Notes under the pieces: generated by a model
What the model saw: only the letters and a program-made list of their open reading frames with translations
Told to the model about the DNA's origin: nothing
Database searches by the model: none
Part shown: in pieces, positions 33,558-43,336 of the stretch
Layout of the letters: every line of letters begins with the position of its first letter
Numbering within the stretch: position 1 is the stretch's first letter
Program-made: the position numbers and the translations under genes
Assembly: GCA_012031965.1 (NCBI GenBank)
Contig: JAAUSC010000039.1
Location: forward strand, 1 to 43,542
Reading direction: 5' to 3'
Origin: Scytonema sp. RU_4_4
Lineage (GTDB): Bacteria > Cyanobacteriota > Cyanobacteriia > Cyanobacteriales > Nostocaceae
Length of the DNA stretch: 43,542 nt

Positions 33558-35873
33558 CTAAAGAATCATACTTATCTTGTTGAGAACTGACATATCCCGG
33601 ATGCGCCACACACCCTCTACGCGAACCAATTCATATCTAACTCGTAATTTTTCGTTATCAGATTTCTTGATCCGACCATTCGTATAATACTCTGTGGCTT
33701 CAGTCACCGAAGCTTCTACCGCAGAGTGATGCTGATCAGCCTGATTTGCCTCTAAAGATTCTACTTTGACACTATGTTCGTATTTCCGATGGCGGTTATC
33801 AGTCCTTTCCTGTAATGCCCACTGTTGCCATTTTGTCAATGTTGAACCCATTAAAATATTTTTCAAACTCTCAATCTCGTGGTTCGGTCCGAAAGCTGCG
33901 GCTTTGGTGTCTAGCCAAGCCTGAATGATTTCCTCTGCTGCAGCTTCAGTGAGTGTTCCTGCTGGTAATTGTGGTTTGCTGTTTTGGTCAGGAATGGCGA
34001 CTGGGGGTTGATTGAGCGCAACTGATAACTGTCCACCTTTCAAGGAGGGTCCAAGGAAAAACAGATTTTTGAACAATCCAAAAGTTCCTGCTATCAGCAA
34101 CCACAACACCAATAGACTCCCCAAGGAAACAAACATTATCCGCACCAACCGCGTTTGTGCGGGAGTTGTACGGGGAAAAATTCGCTGACGATAAGTAGAC
34201 CCACCACGATTCTCAGACCCACCTCCTGAGCTAGCAGATGGACTGCGTTTGCGCCTCCTTCGGGTTTGTCCTTGAGGGGGTGCTGTGGAATATTTGGACC
34301 GAGGATTCAAGTTTTGATAAGCCCCTTTGGCAGAAGCGTCTGTGTTGGGAGGTGGTGCTACAGATGTTTGGGCTTGTGAACTCCAAGTACTTGATGAATT
34401 CGACGATGTTGTATAACTGGGTGAGGAAAAGGTTGATGTGGCTGGTGTTTCTGAGTTGGGAGTTTTTTGAGTTGGAAATTGTCCCTCAACGACTTTGGAA
34501 TGATTGCGGCGACTTTGACGAGTGGTCTGGTGTGTTTGGAAAGACTGTCGGTGTACTCCAGTCCTTGGATCTATGGGTTCTGCTTCTGTTGGAAAAGTTT
34601 CTAAATAAGCTTGCACCTGTTGATTGGCAAAATAATCTTTCAGGGAAGCTGGCTGGTCTACTAAATCTCGAAAGTTTGGAAACACTTCATTTTGCAACCA
34701 GCGTTCCCCGTATAAACAAAGTCCTGGTAAGAGGTCTGGAGAGTCTTGAGAATTTTCCCGAATAAAAGCTAGAGCCTCGTATTCCTGCGAGAGTTCCAAA
34801 GCACAACTTGCTTCTTCTGTTTGCCCCAATAGAAGCGCACAAAGCGACTGTTCTAAATGTACATCTTGACGTCTACCCAAGCGGATCAGCATTTGCCTTG
34901 CCTGACGAATGAATGCGGGTTGGCGTTGGGCGAACCCCCGTGCGATCAAAGCATAAACTGCTAAATACGTGGCGACTCCTGAGGGGCGCTTACTTTCTAC
35001 TTCAAAGAGAAGATGCTGCTCAGTACAGGTCAGGTAGTTACGCAGTTGCTGAATAAATCGTAGAAAATCATCTGTACTCAGACCAGATTTGTCATTTCCT
35101 GTACCATCAATACCACCACGCTCATCTAAAAGATCATGCAATAATTGCAACCCTTGTTTTCGTTCGCTGGTCTGTTCTTCAGGTAGCGCAAGTAATTCCA
35201 AAATCCGGTAAGGTCGTAATCTATACAAGTCAGACTGGATTTCCGAGCGAACACTGGGGAATAACCCTTCGCGTGCTAAGAGTTCCTCTCCAGTTTCTAG
35301 GGAAATCGCAGCATTTTCGTAGTGACTTTGCTGCCATTGCTCGCGACCCAGTTCTAAACAAGCGAGGGAAACCGTAAGTACAACGTCTGGACGTTCACCA
35401 GGATAAGGAACTTCGTCTATATCCTCTCTATCGCCTTGGACCCTGCTTGTACCATTTCTATTAACTAGGTACGGATGACCCAGCTTTAGAACAAGTTCAT
35501 ATTCCCCAAGCTCCTGCAAAATCAATAAAGCACCAATGAATTCATCTTGGGAAATGTCGATATTAAGAGTTTGAGAATCAAGATCACCAATATGACCTTG
35601 CTTGCGACTCTCAACAGCGACTGCGCCACCCTGAGTGCTGTCAGAACCATAGGCATGGGCAAGATAAAGCTGGTCGTATGTTTTACGCTCTTTTGGATTA
35701 GAGAGAACCACGTAAGCTTCTTCTATTAAGTTTTTTCGAGATGTAATTGCTGCTTGGGAATACTCACGACGCGGTAATTGCACGACGCGATCGCTATATG
35801 CCTGCCGCAACTGTTCTTCACTTGCCGCCATTGGTATCCCTAAAATTCTGTAGTAATCTAGCGGAATTTGCAC
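33558..35873 (-). CDS. ftn2: Cell division protein Ftn2/ZipN (ARC6 homologue)
   Basis: A 771-residue protein homologous to plant ARC6. The N-terminal J-like domain reads IPLDYYRILGIPMAASEEQL (about 3-22) with LIEEAYVVLSNPKERKTYDQ. A helical middle region follows, then a Ser/Thr/Pro/Arg-rich linker (about 455-600), one membrane span (LVRIMFVSLGSLLVLWLLIAG), and a C-terminal IMS/ARC6-like domain (ILMGSTLTKWQQWALQERTD ... YELVRVEGVWRIRDMSVL). In cyanobacteria the protein tethers FtsZ at the inner membrane and organises the divisome. The start is GTG at 35871-35873, with the J-domain immediately after it. The gene is divergent from pdhA. Confidence 0.92.
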   Translation of the reverse strand: MQIPLDYYRILGIPMAASEEQLRQAYSDRVVQLPRREYSQAAITSRKNLIEEAYVVLSNPKERKTYDQLYLAHAYGSDSTQGGAVAVESRKQGHIGDLDSQTLNIDISQDEFIGALLILQELGEYELVLKLGHPYLVNRNGTSRVQGDREDIDEVPYPGERPDVVLTVSLACLELGREQWQQSHYENAAISLETGEELLAREGLFPSVRSEIQSDLYRLRPYRILELLALPEEQTSERKQGLQLLHDLLDERGGIDGTGNDKSGLSTDDFLRFIQQLRNYLTCTEQHLLFEVESKRPSGVATYLAVYALIARGFAQRQPAFIRQARQMLIRLGRRQDVHLEQSLCALLLGQTEEASCALELSQEYEALAFIRENSQDSPDLLPGLCLYGERWLQNEVFPNFRDLVDQPASLKDYFANQQVQAYLETFPTEAEPIDPRTGVHRQSFQTHQTTRQSRRNHSKVVEGQFPTQKTPNSETPATSTFSSPSYTTSSNSSSTWSSQAQTSVAPPPNTDASAKGAYQNLNPRSKYSTAPPQGQTRRRRKRSPSASSGGGSENRGGSTYRQRIFPRTTPAQTRLVRIMFVSLGSLLVLWLLIAGTFGLFKNLFFLGPSLKGGQLSVALNQPPVAIPDQNSKPQLPAGTLTEAAAEEIIQAWLDTKAAAFGPNHEIESLKNILMGSTLTKWQQWALQERTDNRHRKYEHSVKVESLEANQADQHHSAVEASVTEATEYYTNGRIKKSDNEKLRVRYELVRVEGVWRIRDMSVLNKISMIL

Positions 35874-36595
35874 GGCTCACTTCCCCTGCAGCACGATCAA
35901 CATAATTCTCCTAGAGTATTCCAGGCTTGTAAAAAAGTGCCATAACCATCACCTATCAGTTTCACACTAGAAGTCTGTTTTGCAACAACTTTACTAGTGT
36001 TCTTACAATGATATAATCTTGTTATGGTACTAGTGTTTTGCTTAAACTGATAAGTATCCAATCTTTTTAAGAATATTTGTATGATTTTTGGCTTCTCAAA
36101 ATTGCAAACTATTTGACAAACCAAAAATTGACTACAATGTCTTCGATAACAGCATAAATAACAGTTTGTTTGCAGGAGTCTTCCTTTGTTCTCTTTTCGG
36201 GATGTCTGGTCTGACCATTCCTGCAACTGATTCAGAGGGACTTTCTCTAGCATATGATCAGAGAAGCACCACTTGAAAGGTTTGCTAATATACAGCGAAC
36301 CCCAGTTTATCATAATTTCTTCTTTGATGACAAGAATCTACAGAAAAATACTGATTTTCGGAACGATTTCCCGAAATTGTTAATAAATATGCAGAAAACA
36401 AGCTATTTTGGTAGGTAGTCTAGAAACCAAGATTGGTGTACTACCGATTGCTGTGGAACGAGATGAACAACAGCAGCAAAACGGGTTTGATTATTGACTC
36501 CTTTAAACGCTATCTTTTTAAAAGCTTACGCTGCATGAGCGCAACTTATCTCAAATCGTAACTTTAAGTTTTACAACAGGAATACTCACAAAATA
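35874..36595. other. Divergent intergenic region between ftn2 and pdhA
   Basis: About 720 bp that should contain both promoters. A TACTAGTGTT direct repeat occurs near 35992 and 36028, with a TATAAT at 36012-36017 between them. Open frames at 35897-36313 (minus) and 36088-36276 (plus) overlap each other, have no recognisable content and are not called. Confidence 0.5.
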
Positions 36596-37633
36596 ATGGT
36601 CCAAGAACGCACATTACCCAAATTTGATGCGGCTACCGTACAAATAACCAAAAAAGAAGGATTGCTGTTGTACGAGGACATGGTACTAGGGCGCACCTTT
36701 GAAGATAAGTGTGCCGAGATGTACTACAGGGGCAAAATGTTTGGTTTTGTCCACCTGTACAACGGTCAGGAAGCCATATCCAGCGGTATCGTGAAAGGAG
36801 CGATGCGACCAGGCGAAGATTTCGTGTGCAGCACTTACCGCGACCACGTTCATGGTCTGAGTGCGGGAGTCCCTGCAAAAGAGGTGATGGCAGAGTTATT
36901 TGGTAAAGCCACAGGGTGCAGCAAAGGACGTGGTGGTTCCATGCATATGTTTTCTCGCGAACATCGCATGCTAGGTGGTTATGCATTTGTAGCCGAGGGT
37001 ATTCCCGTTGCTGCTGGTGCGGCTTTTCAAACGAAATACCGCCGCGAAGTGTTAGGTGATGAAAGCGCTGACCAAGTGACTGCTTGCTTTTTTGGCGATG
37101 GAGCAGCTAATAACGGTCAGTTTTTCGAGACGTTGAATATGGCAGCGCTGTGGAAACTGCCAATTCTTTTTGTGGTAGAAAATAACAAGTGGGCGATCGG
37201 CATGGCTCACGAACGGGCGACTTCCCAACCAGAGATTTATCAAAAAGCCAGCGTATTTAACATGGCTGGAGTTGAAGTAGACGGTATGGATATCCTGGCG
37301 GTGCGAGCAGTCGCGCAGGAAGCCGTAGCCCGTGCTCGTGCAGGAGATGGTCCCACTTTAATTGAAGCACTGACTTACCGTTTCCGGGGTCACTCTTTGG
37401 CTGACCCAGATGAACTGCGAACTAAGGCTGAAAAAGAGTTTTGGTTTGCTCGTGACCCAATTAAGAGATTTGCTACCTATCTGGTCGAGCAAAACTTGGC
37501 TTCTCATGAAGAACTTAAGGCAATTGACCAGCGGATACAGCAAGTTATCGACGAAGCAGTAAAATTTGCTGAAAGTAGCCCCGAACCCAACCCCAGCGAA
37601 TTGTATCGCTTTGTGTTTGCGGAAGATGAATAA
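36596..37633 (+). CDS. pdhA: Pyruvate dehydrogenase E1 component, alpha subunit
   Basis: A 345-residue thiamine-diphosphate enzyme subunit. The ThDP motif runs from [19 protein letters not shown] to VVENNKW (about 163-200). The N-terminal [20 protein letters not shown], the GGSMHMFS loop with its active-site His and the [14 protein letters not shown] loop with the phosphorylation-loop-like region are all present. With PdhB it decarboxylates pyruvate and transfers the acetyl group to the E2 lipoyl domain, feeding acetyl-CoA into fatty-acid synthesis and the TCA cycle. As usual in cyanobacteria, pdhB is not adjacent. ATG at 36596 fits the family N-terminus. The next gene, an epimerase, lies 121 bp downstream. 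Confidence 0.95.
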   Translation: MVQERTLPKFDAATVQITKKEGLLLYEDMVLGRTFEDKCAEMYYRGKMFGFVHLYNGQEAISSGIVKGAMRPGEDFVCSTYRDHVHGLSAGVPAKEVMAELFGKATGCSKGRGGSMHMFSREHRMLGGYAFVAEGIPVAAGAAFQTKYRREVLGDESADQVTACFFGDGAANNGQFFETLNMAALWKLPILFVVENNKWAIGMAHERATSQPEIYQKASVFNMAGVEVDGMDILAVRAVAQEAVARARAGDGPTLIEALTYRFRGHSLADPDELRTKAEKEFWFARDPIKRFATYLVEQNLASHEELKAIDQRIQQVIDEAVKFAESSPEPNPSELYRFVFAEDE

Positions 37634-37754
37634 AAAGTGGTGAGTATTGAAGTGCTGAGTACTGAATATCTTTAGATTCTACTTAGCACTTCAAGACTAA
37701 AGACTGAAAACGTGTATCAAACGCACTCCAAGCATAGCAGTACATAGCAGTACA

Positions 37755-38591
37755 ATGAATAAACCTTATATTCAAACAAATCAGTCTCGGCTGGAGGTTG
37801 TACCAGAAAGAGGTGGTATTATCACGAGCTGGTGCGTACAAGGTCAAGAAATTCTTTACTTAGACGAAGAGCGTTTTGCTAATCCTCAATTGAGTGTCAG
37901 GGGTGGAATTCCAATTTTGTTTCCCATCTGCGGGAACTTACCTAATAACACTTATACTCTCAACAACAAGCAGTACACTCTCAAACAACACGGCTTTGCT
38001 CGCGACTTGCCTTGGGAATTTACACAAGACTACGTGACTCATCAAACCGCCAGTTTCACTTTAGTCTTAAGTAGTAACGAACAAACACGCGCAGTTTATC
38101 CTTTTGACTTTAAACTCGCTTTTACTTATCAAATACAGGGCAATACATTAGAAATCAGCCAGAAGTACACTAATCTTTCCACTGAACGAATGCCTTTTTC
38201 TACAGGCTTCCATCCTTACTTTTTAACAATGGATAAAAATCAACTCCAGTTTGAAATACCCTCGCAAGAGTACCAAGACCAAATAACTAAGGAAATTCAC
38301 TCATTTAACGGTGATTTTGACTATAACCGTGATGAAATTGATGTCGCTTTTAAGCAGCTAAGCGGTCAATCAGCTACAGTCACAGATCATGCTCGCAGGC
38401 TGAAATTGACGCTGGAATATGACGATACATACTCTACTCTCGTCTTTTGGACGGTTAAAGGCAAAGACTATTATTGCTTAGAACCGTGGAGTGCTGCCCG
38501 CAATGCTCTCAACACAGGTGAACATCTAACTGTGTTGGAACCGGAAACTTGCCATACAGCAACTGTACGCTTGACGGCAAATTTTTTCTAA
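37755..38591 (+). CDS. Aldose 1-epimerase-like (galactose mutarotase superfamily) protein
   Basis: A 278-residue protein of the aldose epimerase/hexose-6-phosphate mutarotase superfamily. Family features are VVPERGGIITSW (15-26), GGIPILFPICGNLPNN, the substrate-binding His in LKQHGFARDLPWEF, PFSTGFHPYF (second His) and YYCLEPWSAARNALNTGE. Such enzymes interconvert alpha and beta anomers of sugars or sugar phosphates. Which sugar is unknown; the length and the FPICGNLPN wording are nearer to the hexose-6-phosphate mutarotase-like group than to GalM. A tRNA-Lys gene follows 64 bp downstream. Confidence 0.88.
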   Translation: MNKPYIQTNQSRLEVVPERGGIITSWCVQGQEILYLDEERFANPQLSVRGGIPILFPICGNLPNNTYTLNNKQYTLKQHGFARDLPWEFTQDYVTHQTASFTLVLSSNEQTRAVYPFDFKLAFTYQIQGNTLEISQKYTNLSTERMPFSTGFHPYFLTMDKNQLQFEIPSQEYQDQITKEIHSFNGDFDYNRDEIDVAFKQLSGQSATVTDHARRLKLTLEYDDTYSTLVFWTVKGKDYYCLEPWSAARNALNTGEHLTVLEPETCHTATVRLTANFF

Positions 38592-38655
38592 ACCCCTTTA
38601 CAAATACCTCTGAGATTATGCTATGATGTTTTAGGTTTTGCAAATTAAAAAAAAA

Positions 38656-38727
38656 GGGTCGCTAACTCAACGGTAGAGTACTCGGCTTTTAACCGATTAG
38701 TTCCGGGTTCGAATCCCGGGCGACCCA
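38656..38727 (+). tRNA. tRNA-Lys (anticodon UUU)
   Basis: A 72-nt cloverleaf: acceptor GGGTCGC (38656-38662) with GCGACCC (38720-38726), D-arm ACTC/GAGT, anticodon stem CTCGG/CCGAT with loop CTTTTAA (anticodon TTT), T-arm CCGGG-TTCGAAT-CCCGG and discriminator A. The CCA end is not encoded. There is no intron. It is transcribed in the same direction as the flanking genes. Confidence 0.96.
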
Positions 38728-39016
38728 TATGAAAGTTCTGAGTCCTAATGACTGAATCTTAAAGTCATTGACAAAGAGTACAGATTATGGCTTCAACGGT
38801 ATGCTTGATGAGCTTTGTAACTCAAGGTACAAAACTTAGTCATTGAAATGATAGAGTAATTTCGGTAGTGTCCACCTTACTTCGCTTAAAGTTTTTCAAC
38901 ATAAGGGGCGCATCACTAGTTATAATTTCCTATAAGCTTAAAATACTATTAAGAATAGCGTACACATTTACGCTTGTCTCACCCACTAGCTGACTAACCT
39001 ATTAGGAGGACTATCT

Positions 39017-40096
39017 ATGGCGCTCGTATCCCTGCGGCTGCTGTTGGATCACGCGGCAGAAAACGGTTACGGCATACCTGCTTTCAACGTTAACAACTTG
39101 GAGCAGATTCAAGCTATTGTTCAGGCTGCCCAAGAAACAGATAGCCCCGTGATTTTGCAAGCCTCTCGTGGTGCTCGTAAGTATGCTGGTGAAAACTTCC
39201 TGCGTCACCTCATCTTGGCAGCGGTAGAAACCTACCCCCATATTCCCATTACCATGCACCAAGATCATGGCAATGAACCTGCTACCTGCTACTCAGCAAT
39301 TAAAAACGGCTTTACCAGCGTGATGATGGATGGTTCGCTGGAAGCTGATGCCAAGACCCCAGCAAGCTACGAGTACAACGTTAGCACGACCCGCGAAGTG
39401 GTGAAAGTGGCTCACTCGCTGGGTGTCAGCGTTGAAGGCGAACTTGGTTGCTTGGGTTCTCTGGAAACTGGTATGGGTGAAGCTGAAGATGGTCACGGTG
39501 CGGAAGGCGTTCTTTCACACGACCAGCTGCTGACTGATCCTGACCAAGCAGTGGACTTTGTGGAACAAACCCAGGTAGATGCTTTGGCGGTAGCTATTGG
39601 TACTAGCCACGGTGCTTACAAATTCACCCGCAAGCCAACTGGTGAAATTTTGGCAATCAGCCGCATTGAAGAAATCCACCGCCGTTTGCCCAACACCCAC
39701 TTGGTCATGCACGGTTCCTCCTCTGTACCAGAAGATTTGCTTGCACTGATTAACCAGTATGGCGGTGCAATTCCCGAAACCTACGGTGTACCTGTGGAAG
39801 AAATCCAAAAAGGTATCAAGAGCGGTGTGCGTAAGGTAAATATTGACACAGACAACCGTCTGGCTATTACCGCAGCAGTACGTGAAGCTTTGGCAGCAAA
39901 TCCCAAAGAATTTGACCCTCGTCACTTCCTCAAGCCTTCTATCAAATATATGCAGAAGGTATGTGTTGAGCGCTATCAACAATTTGGCACTGCTGGTAAT
40001 GCTAGCAAGATTAAGCAGGTTTCACTTGAAGAGTTTGCTGCTAAGTATGCCAAGGGCGAACTCAACGCCGTGACTAAGAAAACTGCAACCGTCTAA
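39017..40096 (+). CDS. fba: Fructose-bisphosphate aldolase, class II
   Basis: A 359-residue class IIB-type aldolase of the Calvin cycle and glycolysis, splitting or forming fructose-1,6-bisphosphate (and sedoheptulose-1,7-bisphosphate in cyanobacteria). Metal-binding residues appear in [10 protein letters not shown] (about 80-89), [18 protein letters not shown] and [10 protein letters not shown], the phosphate site in [20 protein letters not shown] lies just before the ATG at 39017, giving an excellent ribosome site and agreeing with high expression. A GTAGGGACA hairpin at 40113-40141 follows the stop. The ~290-bp upstream gap after tRNA-Lys should carry its promoter. Confidence 0.96.
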   Translation: MALVSLRLLLDHAAENGYGIPAFNVNNLEQIQAIVQAAQETDSPVILQASRGARKYAGENFLRHLILAAVETYPHIPITMHQDHGNEPATCYSAIKNGFTSVMMDGSLEADAKTPASYEYNVSTTREVVKVAHSLGVSVEGELGCLGSLETGMGEAEDGHGAEGVLSHDQLLTDPDQAVDFVEQTQVDALAVAIGTSHGAYKFTRKPTGEILAISRIEEIHRRLPNTHLVMHGSSSVPEDLLALINQYGGAIPETYGVPVEEIQKGIKSGVRKVNIDTDNRLAITAAVREALAANPKEFDPRHFLKPSIKYMQKVCVERYQQFGTAGNASKIKQVSLEEFAAKYAKGELNAVTKKTATV

Positions 40097-40112
40097 TTCT
40101 GAGAATAAGTAA

Positions 40113-40141
40113 GTAGGGACACGACATTGTGCTGTCCCTAC
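40113..40141. terminator. Hairpin after fba
   Basis: GTAGGGACA (40113-40121) pairs with TGTCCCTAC (40133-40141) around an 11-nt loop, 17 bp after the fba stop. It has no U-tract; a T-rich stretch with GGTTTTTTGTTTTGC follows only at about 40200. Confidence 0.55.
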
Positions 40142-40252
40142 AACATCACTGAGGATTCTTATACTAGTTAGACTGAACTGGGTAATGTTTCGGTTCCCCG
40201 GTTTTTTGTTTTGCTTCTCAGCAATCTTTTTTTGGCTGGTTAGACTACGAAT

Positions 40253-42088
40253 TTAAGTTCTTCGGTGTTTTGTTTTCTTCTGCACCAAAACACACGGAGG
40301 AGTGTTCGTCATGGACGGAGATCCCAGAAGTGCAACTGCATGCGGGACAGGACGAGGTTCGTAACGTACAAGAGATTCTCCTTGATAAACCAAAGAAGTA
40401 CTTTGACCCGAATCAACCATCACGACATCCTGTAACCCAGCCTTAACGAGTGCGACTCCCAAAGATATAGAGTCAACAGATTCCAAAGAAACACCGATGG
40501 TGGCTTGTTTATTTTGGTTCACACCCCAAAAAGCCCGATACCTTGCAGCATTAAAATCAAACAGCCCGTTAAAAGTAGTTGCTTCACGAGGTTGACCATC
40601 TTTGACTAACCACGCCGCTGCGACAAAAGCATCAGTCACTTCGGGCATTTCAGCTTGTATTCCCTCTAAAGTGTTATGTTTGAGTGGATCGAAAGGAATG
40701 AAGCGTACTTCATGAGGACTAATCAAAACTAAAGGACGTCCACCTAGTTTCTGATTATCGCCATTGTTACCAGGAATGAATTGTTTGGTGACTTGGCTCA
40801 AGACAGGTCCAATCATCACATTAGAATTTAAGAATTTCAGAGAGAAGAAACCTCCATCCACAGCAGCAACAGCATTGGTATTACTCCTAGCCAAAATCTC
40901 CTTGACCGTATAACGGCTATCAGCGTGGATAGTGATTGGTTGACCACCTGAAACTAGGATGAGAGGAATTTTATCAATCGTCATGTCAGTTCTTTGAACT
41001 GGACTTGCAAAATCAAAGCCTATTTTCCAGCTTGGTAATTTGGTACCTCCCCAAGTTTGAGCTATCACGTCTTCTAATCTGGATTGACCAAAGCGGGAAA
41101 CTGCTAATAAATTCTCTGACGCACCCGCAAACCGTTCATCCACATCATTCATAGTCAGTGCTGAGTCATATCCTGCTGCTTGCACCAAACTTGCAACTTG
41201 CTCGTTATATTTTCCAGCAGGATAGGTAAAGTAGCGAATAGGAATCCCTAAGTTTGCCTCTAATATTTTTTTAGACTCGACAACTTCTTTTTGGATTTGT
41301 TCAGGTGGCAAAACTGTTAAATCAGCTGGATGACTGACGCTATGAGCAGCAATTGTTACTAAGGGATTAGCCGCCATCTCCTTGACTTGTTCCCAACTGA
41401 CATGAGTTCGACCAACATTATTGCCGACACCATTGGTATAAATAGAAAATACAGCAGGGTAGCCGTATTTTTTGAGTAATGGATAAACATACTCGTAGTG
41501 TCCCCCGTAACCATCATCAAATGTCAACACAACGGGCTTTTCTGGGAGTGGCATTCCCGTCTGTAAATGAGTCATGAGCTGGTCAAGACTAATAGGAGTG
41601 ACACCATTGTCTTTGAGGGTTTGGAAATGTTGTTCTAATTCTTCTGGAGTGACATCAAAAAAGACTTGTTTTTTTGGTATGATGTCGTGATACATGAGAA
41701 TAGGTACCCTTGCCTGCTTCGCCCGCTCATTAATATTGGGCCAAGAACTACGATTGAGGAAAGCATAGACATATGGACCAAGAGTTCCCACAATGTTTTC
41801 TAACCCCCAATTTGGCTTACTGACCCAGGTAGATGCCAACACAACATTGCTAGCGACACGGGAAACTTGGTTATTTAGGCTGATATCGTTGTTGCTGCAA
41901 GCTTCACTGGTTGTTGTGGGAGTCTTATCAGGCTCAACAAGTTTTGAAACAGGACGACGAGCAACAGCGAGTTGCGGTAATAAGACTGAGACAGTAAACA
42001 ATCCACAGATAAGAGCATGAAATATGCTTTGGGTACGGAAATTAAAAAATATGTCATTCAAAATACGATTATTAGGGATGAGCTTCAT
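40253..42088 (-). CDS. Polysaccharide deacetylase fused to phosphodiester glycosidase domain
   Basis: A 611-residue exported protein. An N-terminal hydrophobic segment (ALICGLFTVSVLLPQLAVA, about 27-45) is a probable signal peptide. Residues ~125-330 form a NodB-type polysaccharide deacetylase domain: ILMYHDIIP, the metal/catalytic motif VVLTFDDGYGG, and HSVSHPADL with the metal-binding histidines. Residues ~365-600 match the phosphodiester glycosidase (NAGPA/DUF2233-like) domain: VAAVDGGFFSLKF, GRPLVLISP and VMVDSGQSTSLVYQGE. Together they suggest removal or remodelling of substituents on an envelope or extracellular polysaccharide. The minus-strand ATG at 42086-42088 is used. The nitrilase gene lies upstream on the same strand. 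Confidence 0.87.
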   Translation of the reverse strand: MKLIPNNRILNDIFFNFRTQSIFHALICGLFTVSVLLPQLAVARRPVSKLVEPDKTPTTTSEACSNNDISLNNQVSRVASNVVLASTWVSKPNWGLENIVGTLGPYVYAFLNRSSWPNINERAKQARVPILMYHDIIPKKQVFFDVTPEELEQHFQTLKDNGVTPISLDQLMTHLQTGMPLPEKPVVLTFDDGYGGHYEYVYPLLKKYGYPAVFSIYTNGVGNNVGRTHVSWEQVKEMAANPLVTIAAHSVSHPADLTVLPPEQIQKEVVESKKILEANLGIPIRYFTYPAGKYNEQVASLVQAAGYDSALTMNDVDERFAGASENLLAVSRFGQSRLEDVIAQTWGGTKLPSWKIGFDFASPVQRTDMTIDKIPLILVSGGQPITIHADSRYTVKEILARSNTNAVAAVDGGFFSLKFLNSNVMIGPVLSQVTKQFIPGNNGDNQKLGGRPLVLISPHEVRFIPFDPLKHNTLEGIQAEMPEVTDAFVAAAWLVKDGQPREATTFNGLFDFNAARYRAFWGVNQNKQATIGVSLESVDSISLGVALVKAGLQDVVMVDSGQSTSLVYQGESLVRYEPRPVPHAVALLGSPSMTNTPPCVLVQKKTKHRRT

Positions 42089-42247
42089 ACTGATCTTTCA
42101 GAACGCTTTCGCTCTGTAACGGTGCATTGGCTTTGGTTCAAGTAACGCTTACACTTTATTCCCTATTCGTTATAAAAATAAGAGATAAAAGTATAAAGAA
42201 AAATTAATGAAAGTATAAGAAATACTTAAGCTTTAGCTCGGTGATTT

Positions 42248-42341
42248 GACAGGAAACTGGTATTTTTACGTACTCAAGCTCAGTCAAGATCGAGACTTTT
42301 CTATTGGTTAGACTGAGCTTGATACCAGTTAAGTTCCTGTC
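42248..42341. repeat. ~95-bp imperfect palindrome between two minus-strand genes
   Basis: Outer arms: GACAGGAAACTGGTA (42248-42262) with 42323-42341, which has a 4-nt insertion. Inner arms: TCAAGCTCAGTC (42274-42285) with GACTGAGCTTGA (42311-42322), perfect, around a 25-nt loop. It fills most of the 345-bp gap downstream of the nitrilase gene. It may be a MITE-like remnant, a terminator or a structured leader of the deacetylase gene. Confidence 0.75.
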
Positions 42342-42433
42342 TTCCTTGTTTGATTGACCACTTAGATAGACAAGTGCAGTCACCCCTCTGTGCAGGAGAG
42401 AGGCGAAATTAGGAAACCCAAATTTTGGTAAAA

Positions 42434-43252
42434 TTACACAAAAACACGGTGTTGTAGGCTAGGCATTTGCCGGCGGACTTGCTCTAGCCTTGATGGATTC
42501 ATTTCGGCGATCGCCACTCCTGGTTGCTCACCTGCATCTGCTAAAATGACTCCCCAAGGATCTATAATCATGGCGTGTCCGTGTGTTTGGCGGCGGGCGT
42601 AGTTAATGCCGGTTTGTGCTGGAGCGATGATGTAGCAAGTATTTTCAATAGCACGCGCTTGCAGGAGGACTTGCCAATGGTCTTTGCCAGTAAAGGCTGT
42701 AAACGCAGCAGGAACAAATATGATATCTCCGCCTTTGTGAGCCATGTGTCGGTAAAGTTCCGGAAAGCGAACATCGTAGCAAACCGATAGCCCTATATGA
42801 CCGAGTTCTTGTGAGAAGTAAACAGGCGGTAATTGCTTACCAGCCATGACTGTCGTGGATTCTCGATAAGTGTTACCATCTGGGACGTTAACATCAAACA
42901 GGTGTACCTTTTGGTAACGTGCGAGTTCTTGACCACTAGGGTCGATGAGTAAGGCAGTGTTGTAGACAAGAGTGTTAGTGTCGTCTACAGGAACTGGAAA
43001 GCCGCCGCCTAGAATGGTGACTTGAAAACGCTGCGCCATCGTTTTGAGAAATTTTTCTGTTTCTTGGGCGATCGCACCAGCTTGAGCCAGTTTTTCATTT
43101 TCCTCACCCATAAAGGAGAAGTTTTCTGGCAAACCAATTAATTCAGCACCTTGATGCACGGCTAAATCGATGAATTCCTCTGCTTGTGCCAAATTTTTTT
43201 GTAAATTGGACACACTGGTCATTTGAATAGCGGCGGCTAGATAAGATTTCAT
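42434..43252 (-). CDS. Nitrilase-superfamily amidohydrolase (Nit1/Nit2-like)
   Basis: A 272-residue carbon-nitrogen hydrolase. The Glu-Lys-Cys triad is visible: Glu in LIGLPENFSF, Lys in YQKVHLFDVNV and Cys in GLSVCYDVRFPELYRHMA. The wording YQKVHLFDVNVP and the length place it close to Nit1/Nit2, which hydrolyse deaminated glutathione or omega-amides such as alpha-ketoglutaramate (metabolite repair). The start is the ATG at 43250-43252 (MKSYLAAAIQM); a TTG eight codons upstream is unlikely. No Shine-Dalgarno is obvious. A Met-rich beta strand then the E motif follow as in the family. It is probably monocistronic because a large palindrome lies downstream. Confidence 0.9.
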   Translation of the reverse strand: MKSYLAAAIQMTSVSNLQKNLAQAEEFIDLAVHQGAELIGLPENFSFMGEENEKLAQAGAIAQETEKFLKTMAQRFQVTILGGGFPVPVDDTNTLVYNTALLIDPSGQELARYQKVHLFDVNVPDGNTYRESTTVMAGKQLPPVYFSQELGHIGLSVCYDVRFPELYRHMAHKGGDIIFVPAAFTAFTGKDHWQVLLQARAIENTCYIIAPAQTGINYARRQTHGHAMIIDPWGVILADAGEQPGVAIAEMNPSRLEQVRRQMPSLQHRVFV

Positions 43253-43294
43253 AACAAAATCATCAAAGTTATGCAAGGTTGGAAACAGGTCAAA

Positions 43295-43318
43295 CAGTTA
43301 TCAGTTATCAGTTATCAG
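43295..43318. repeat. Three CAGTTAT heptamers
   Basis: Same unit as at 27194-27221, in the same orientation on the plus strand, followed by a partial fourth. Confidence 0.88.
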
Positions 43319-43336
43319 GTAGAAAATAGGGATTTA

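Noticed and set aside
34238-34765. 175-codon plus-strand frame within ftn2
   Set aside because: Its Trp/Leu/Cys-rich product is a shadow of the Ser/Thr/Pro-rich linker and helical region of ftn2 on the other strand.
35897-36313. 138-codon minus-strand gene upstream of ftn2
   Set aside because: Cys/Lys/Gln-rich with no fold-like pattern, overlapped by another frame on the opposite strand, and located where promoters are expected.
39515-39982. 155-codon minus-strand frame inside fba
   Set aside because: It is antisense to the highly conserved aldolase and explained by its codon bias.
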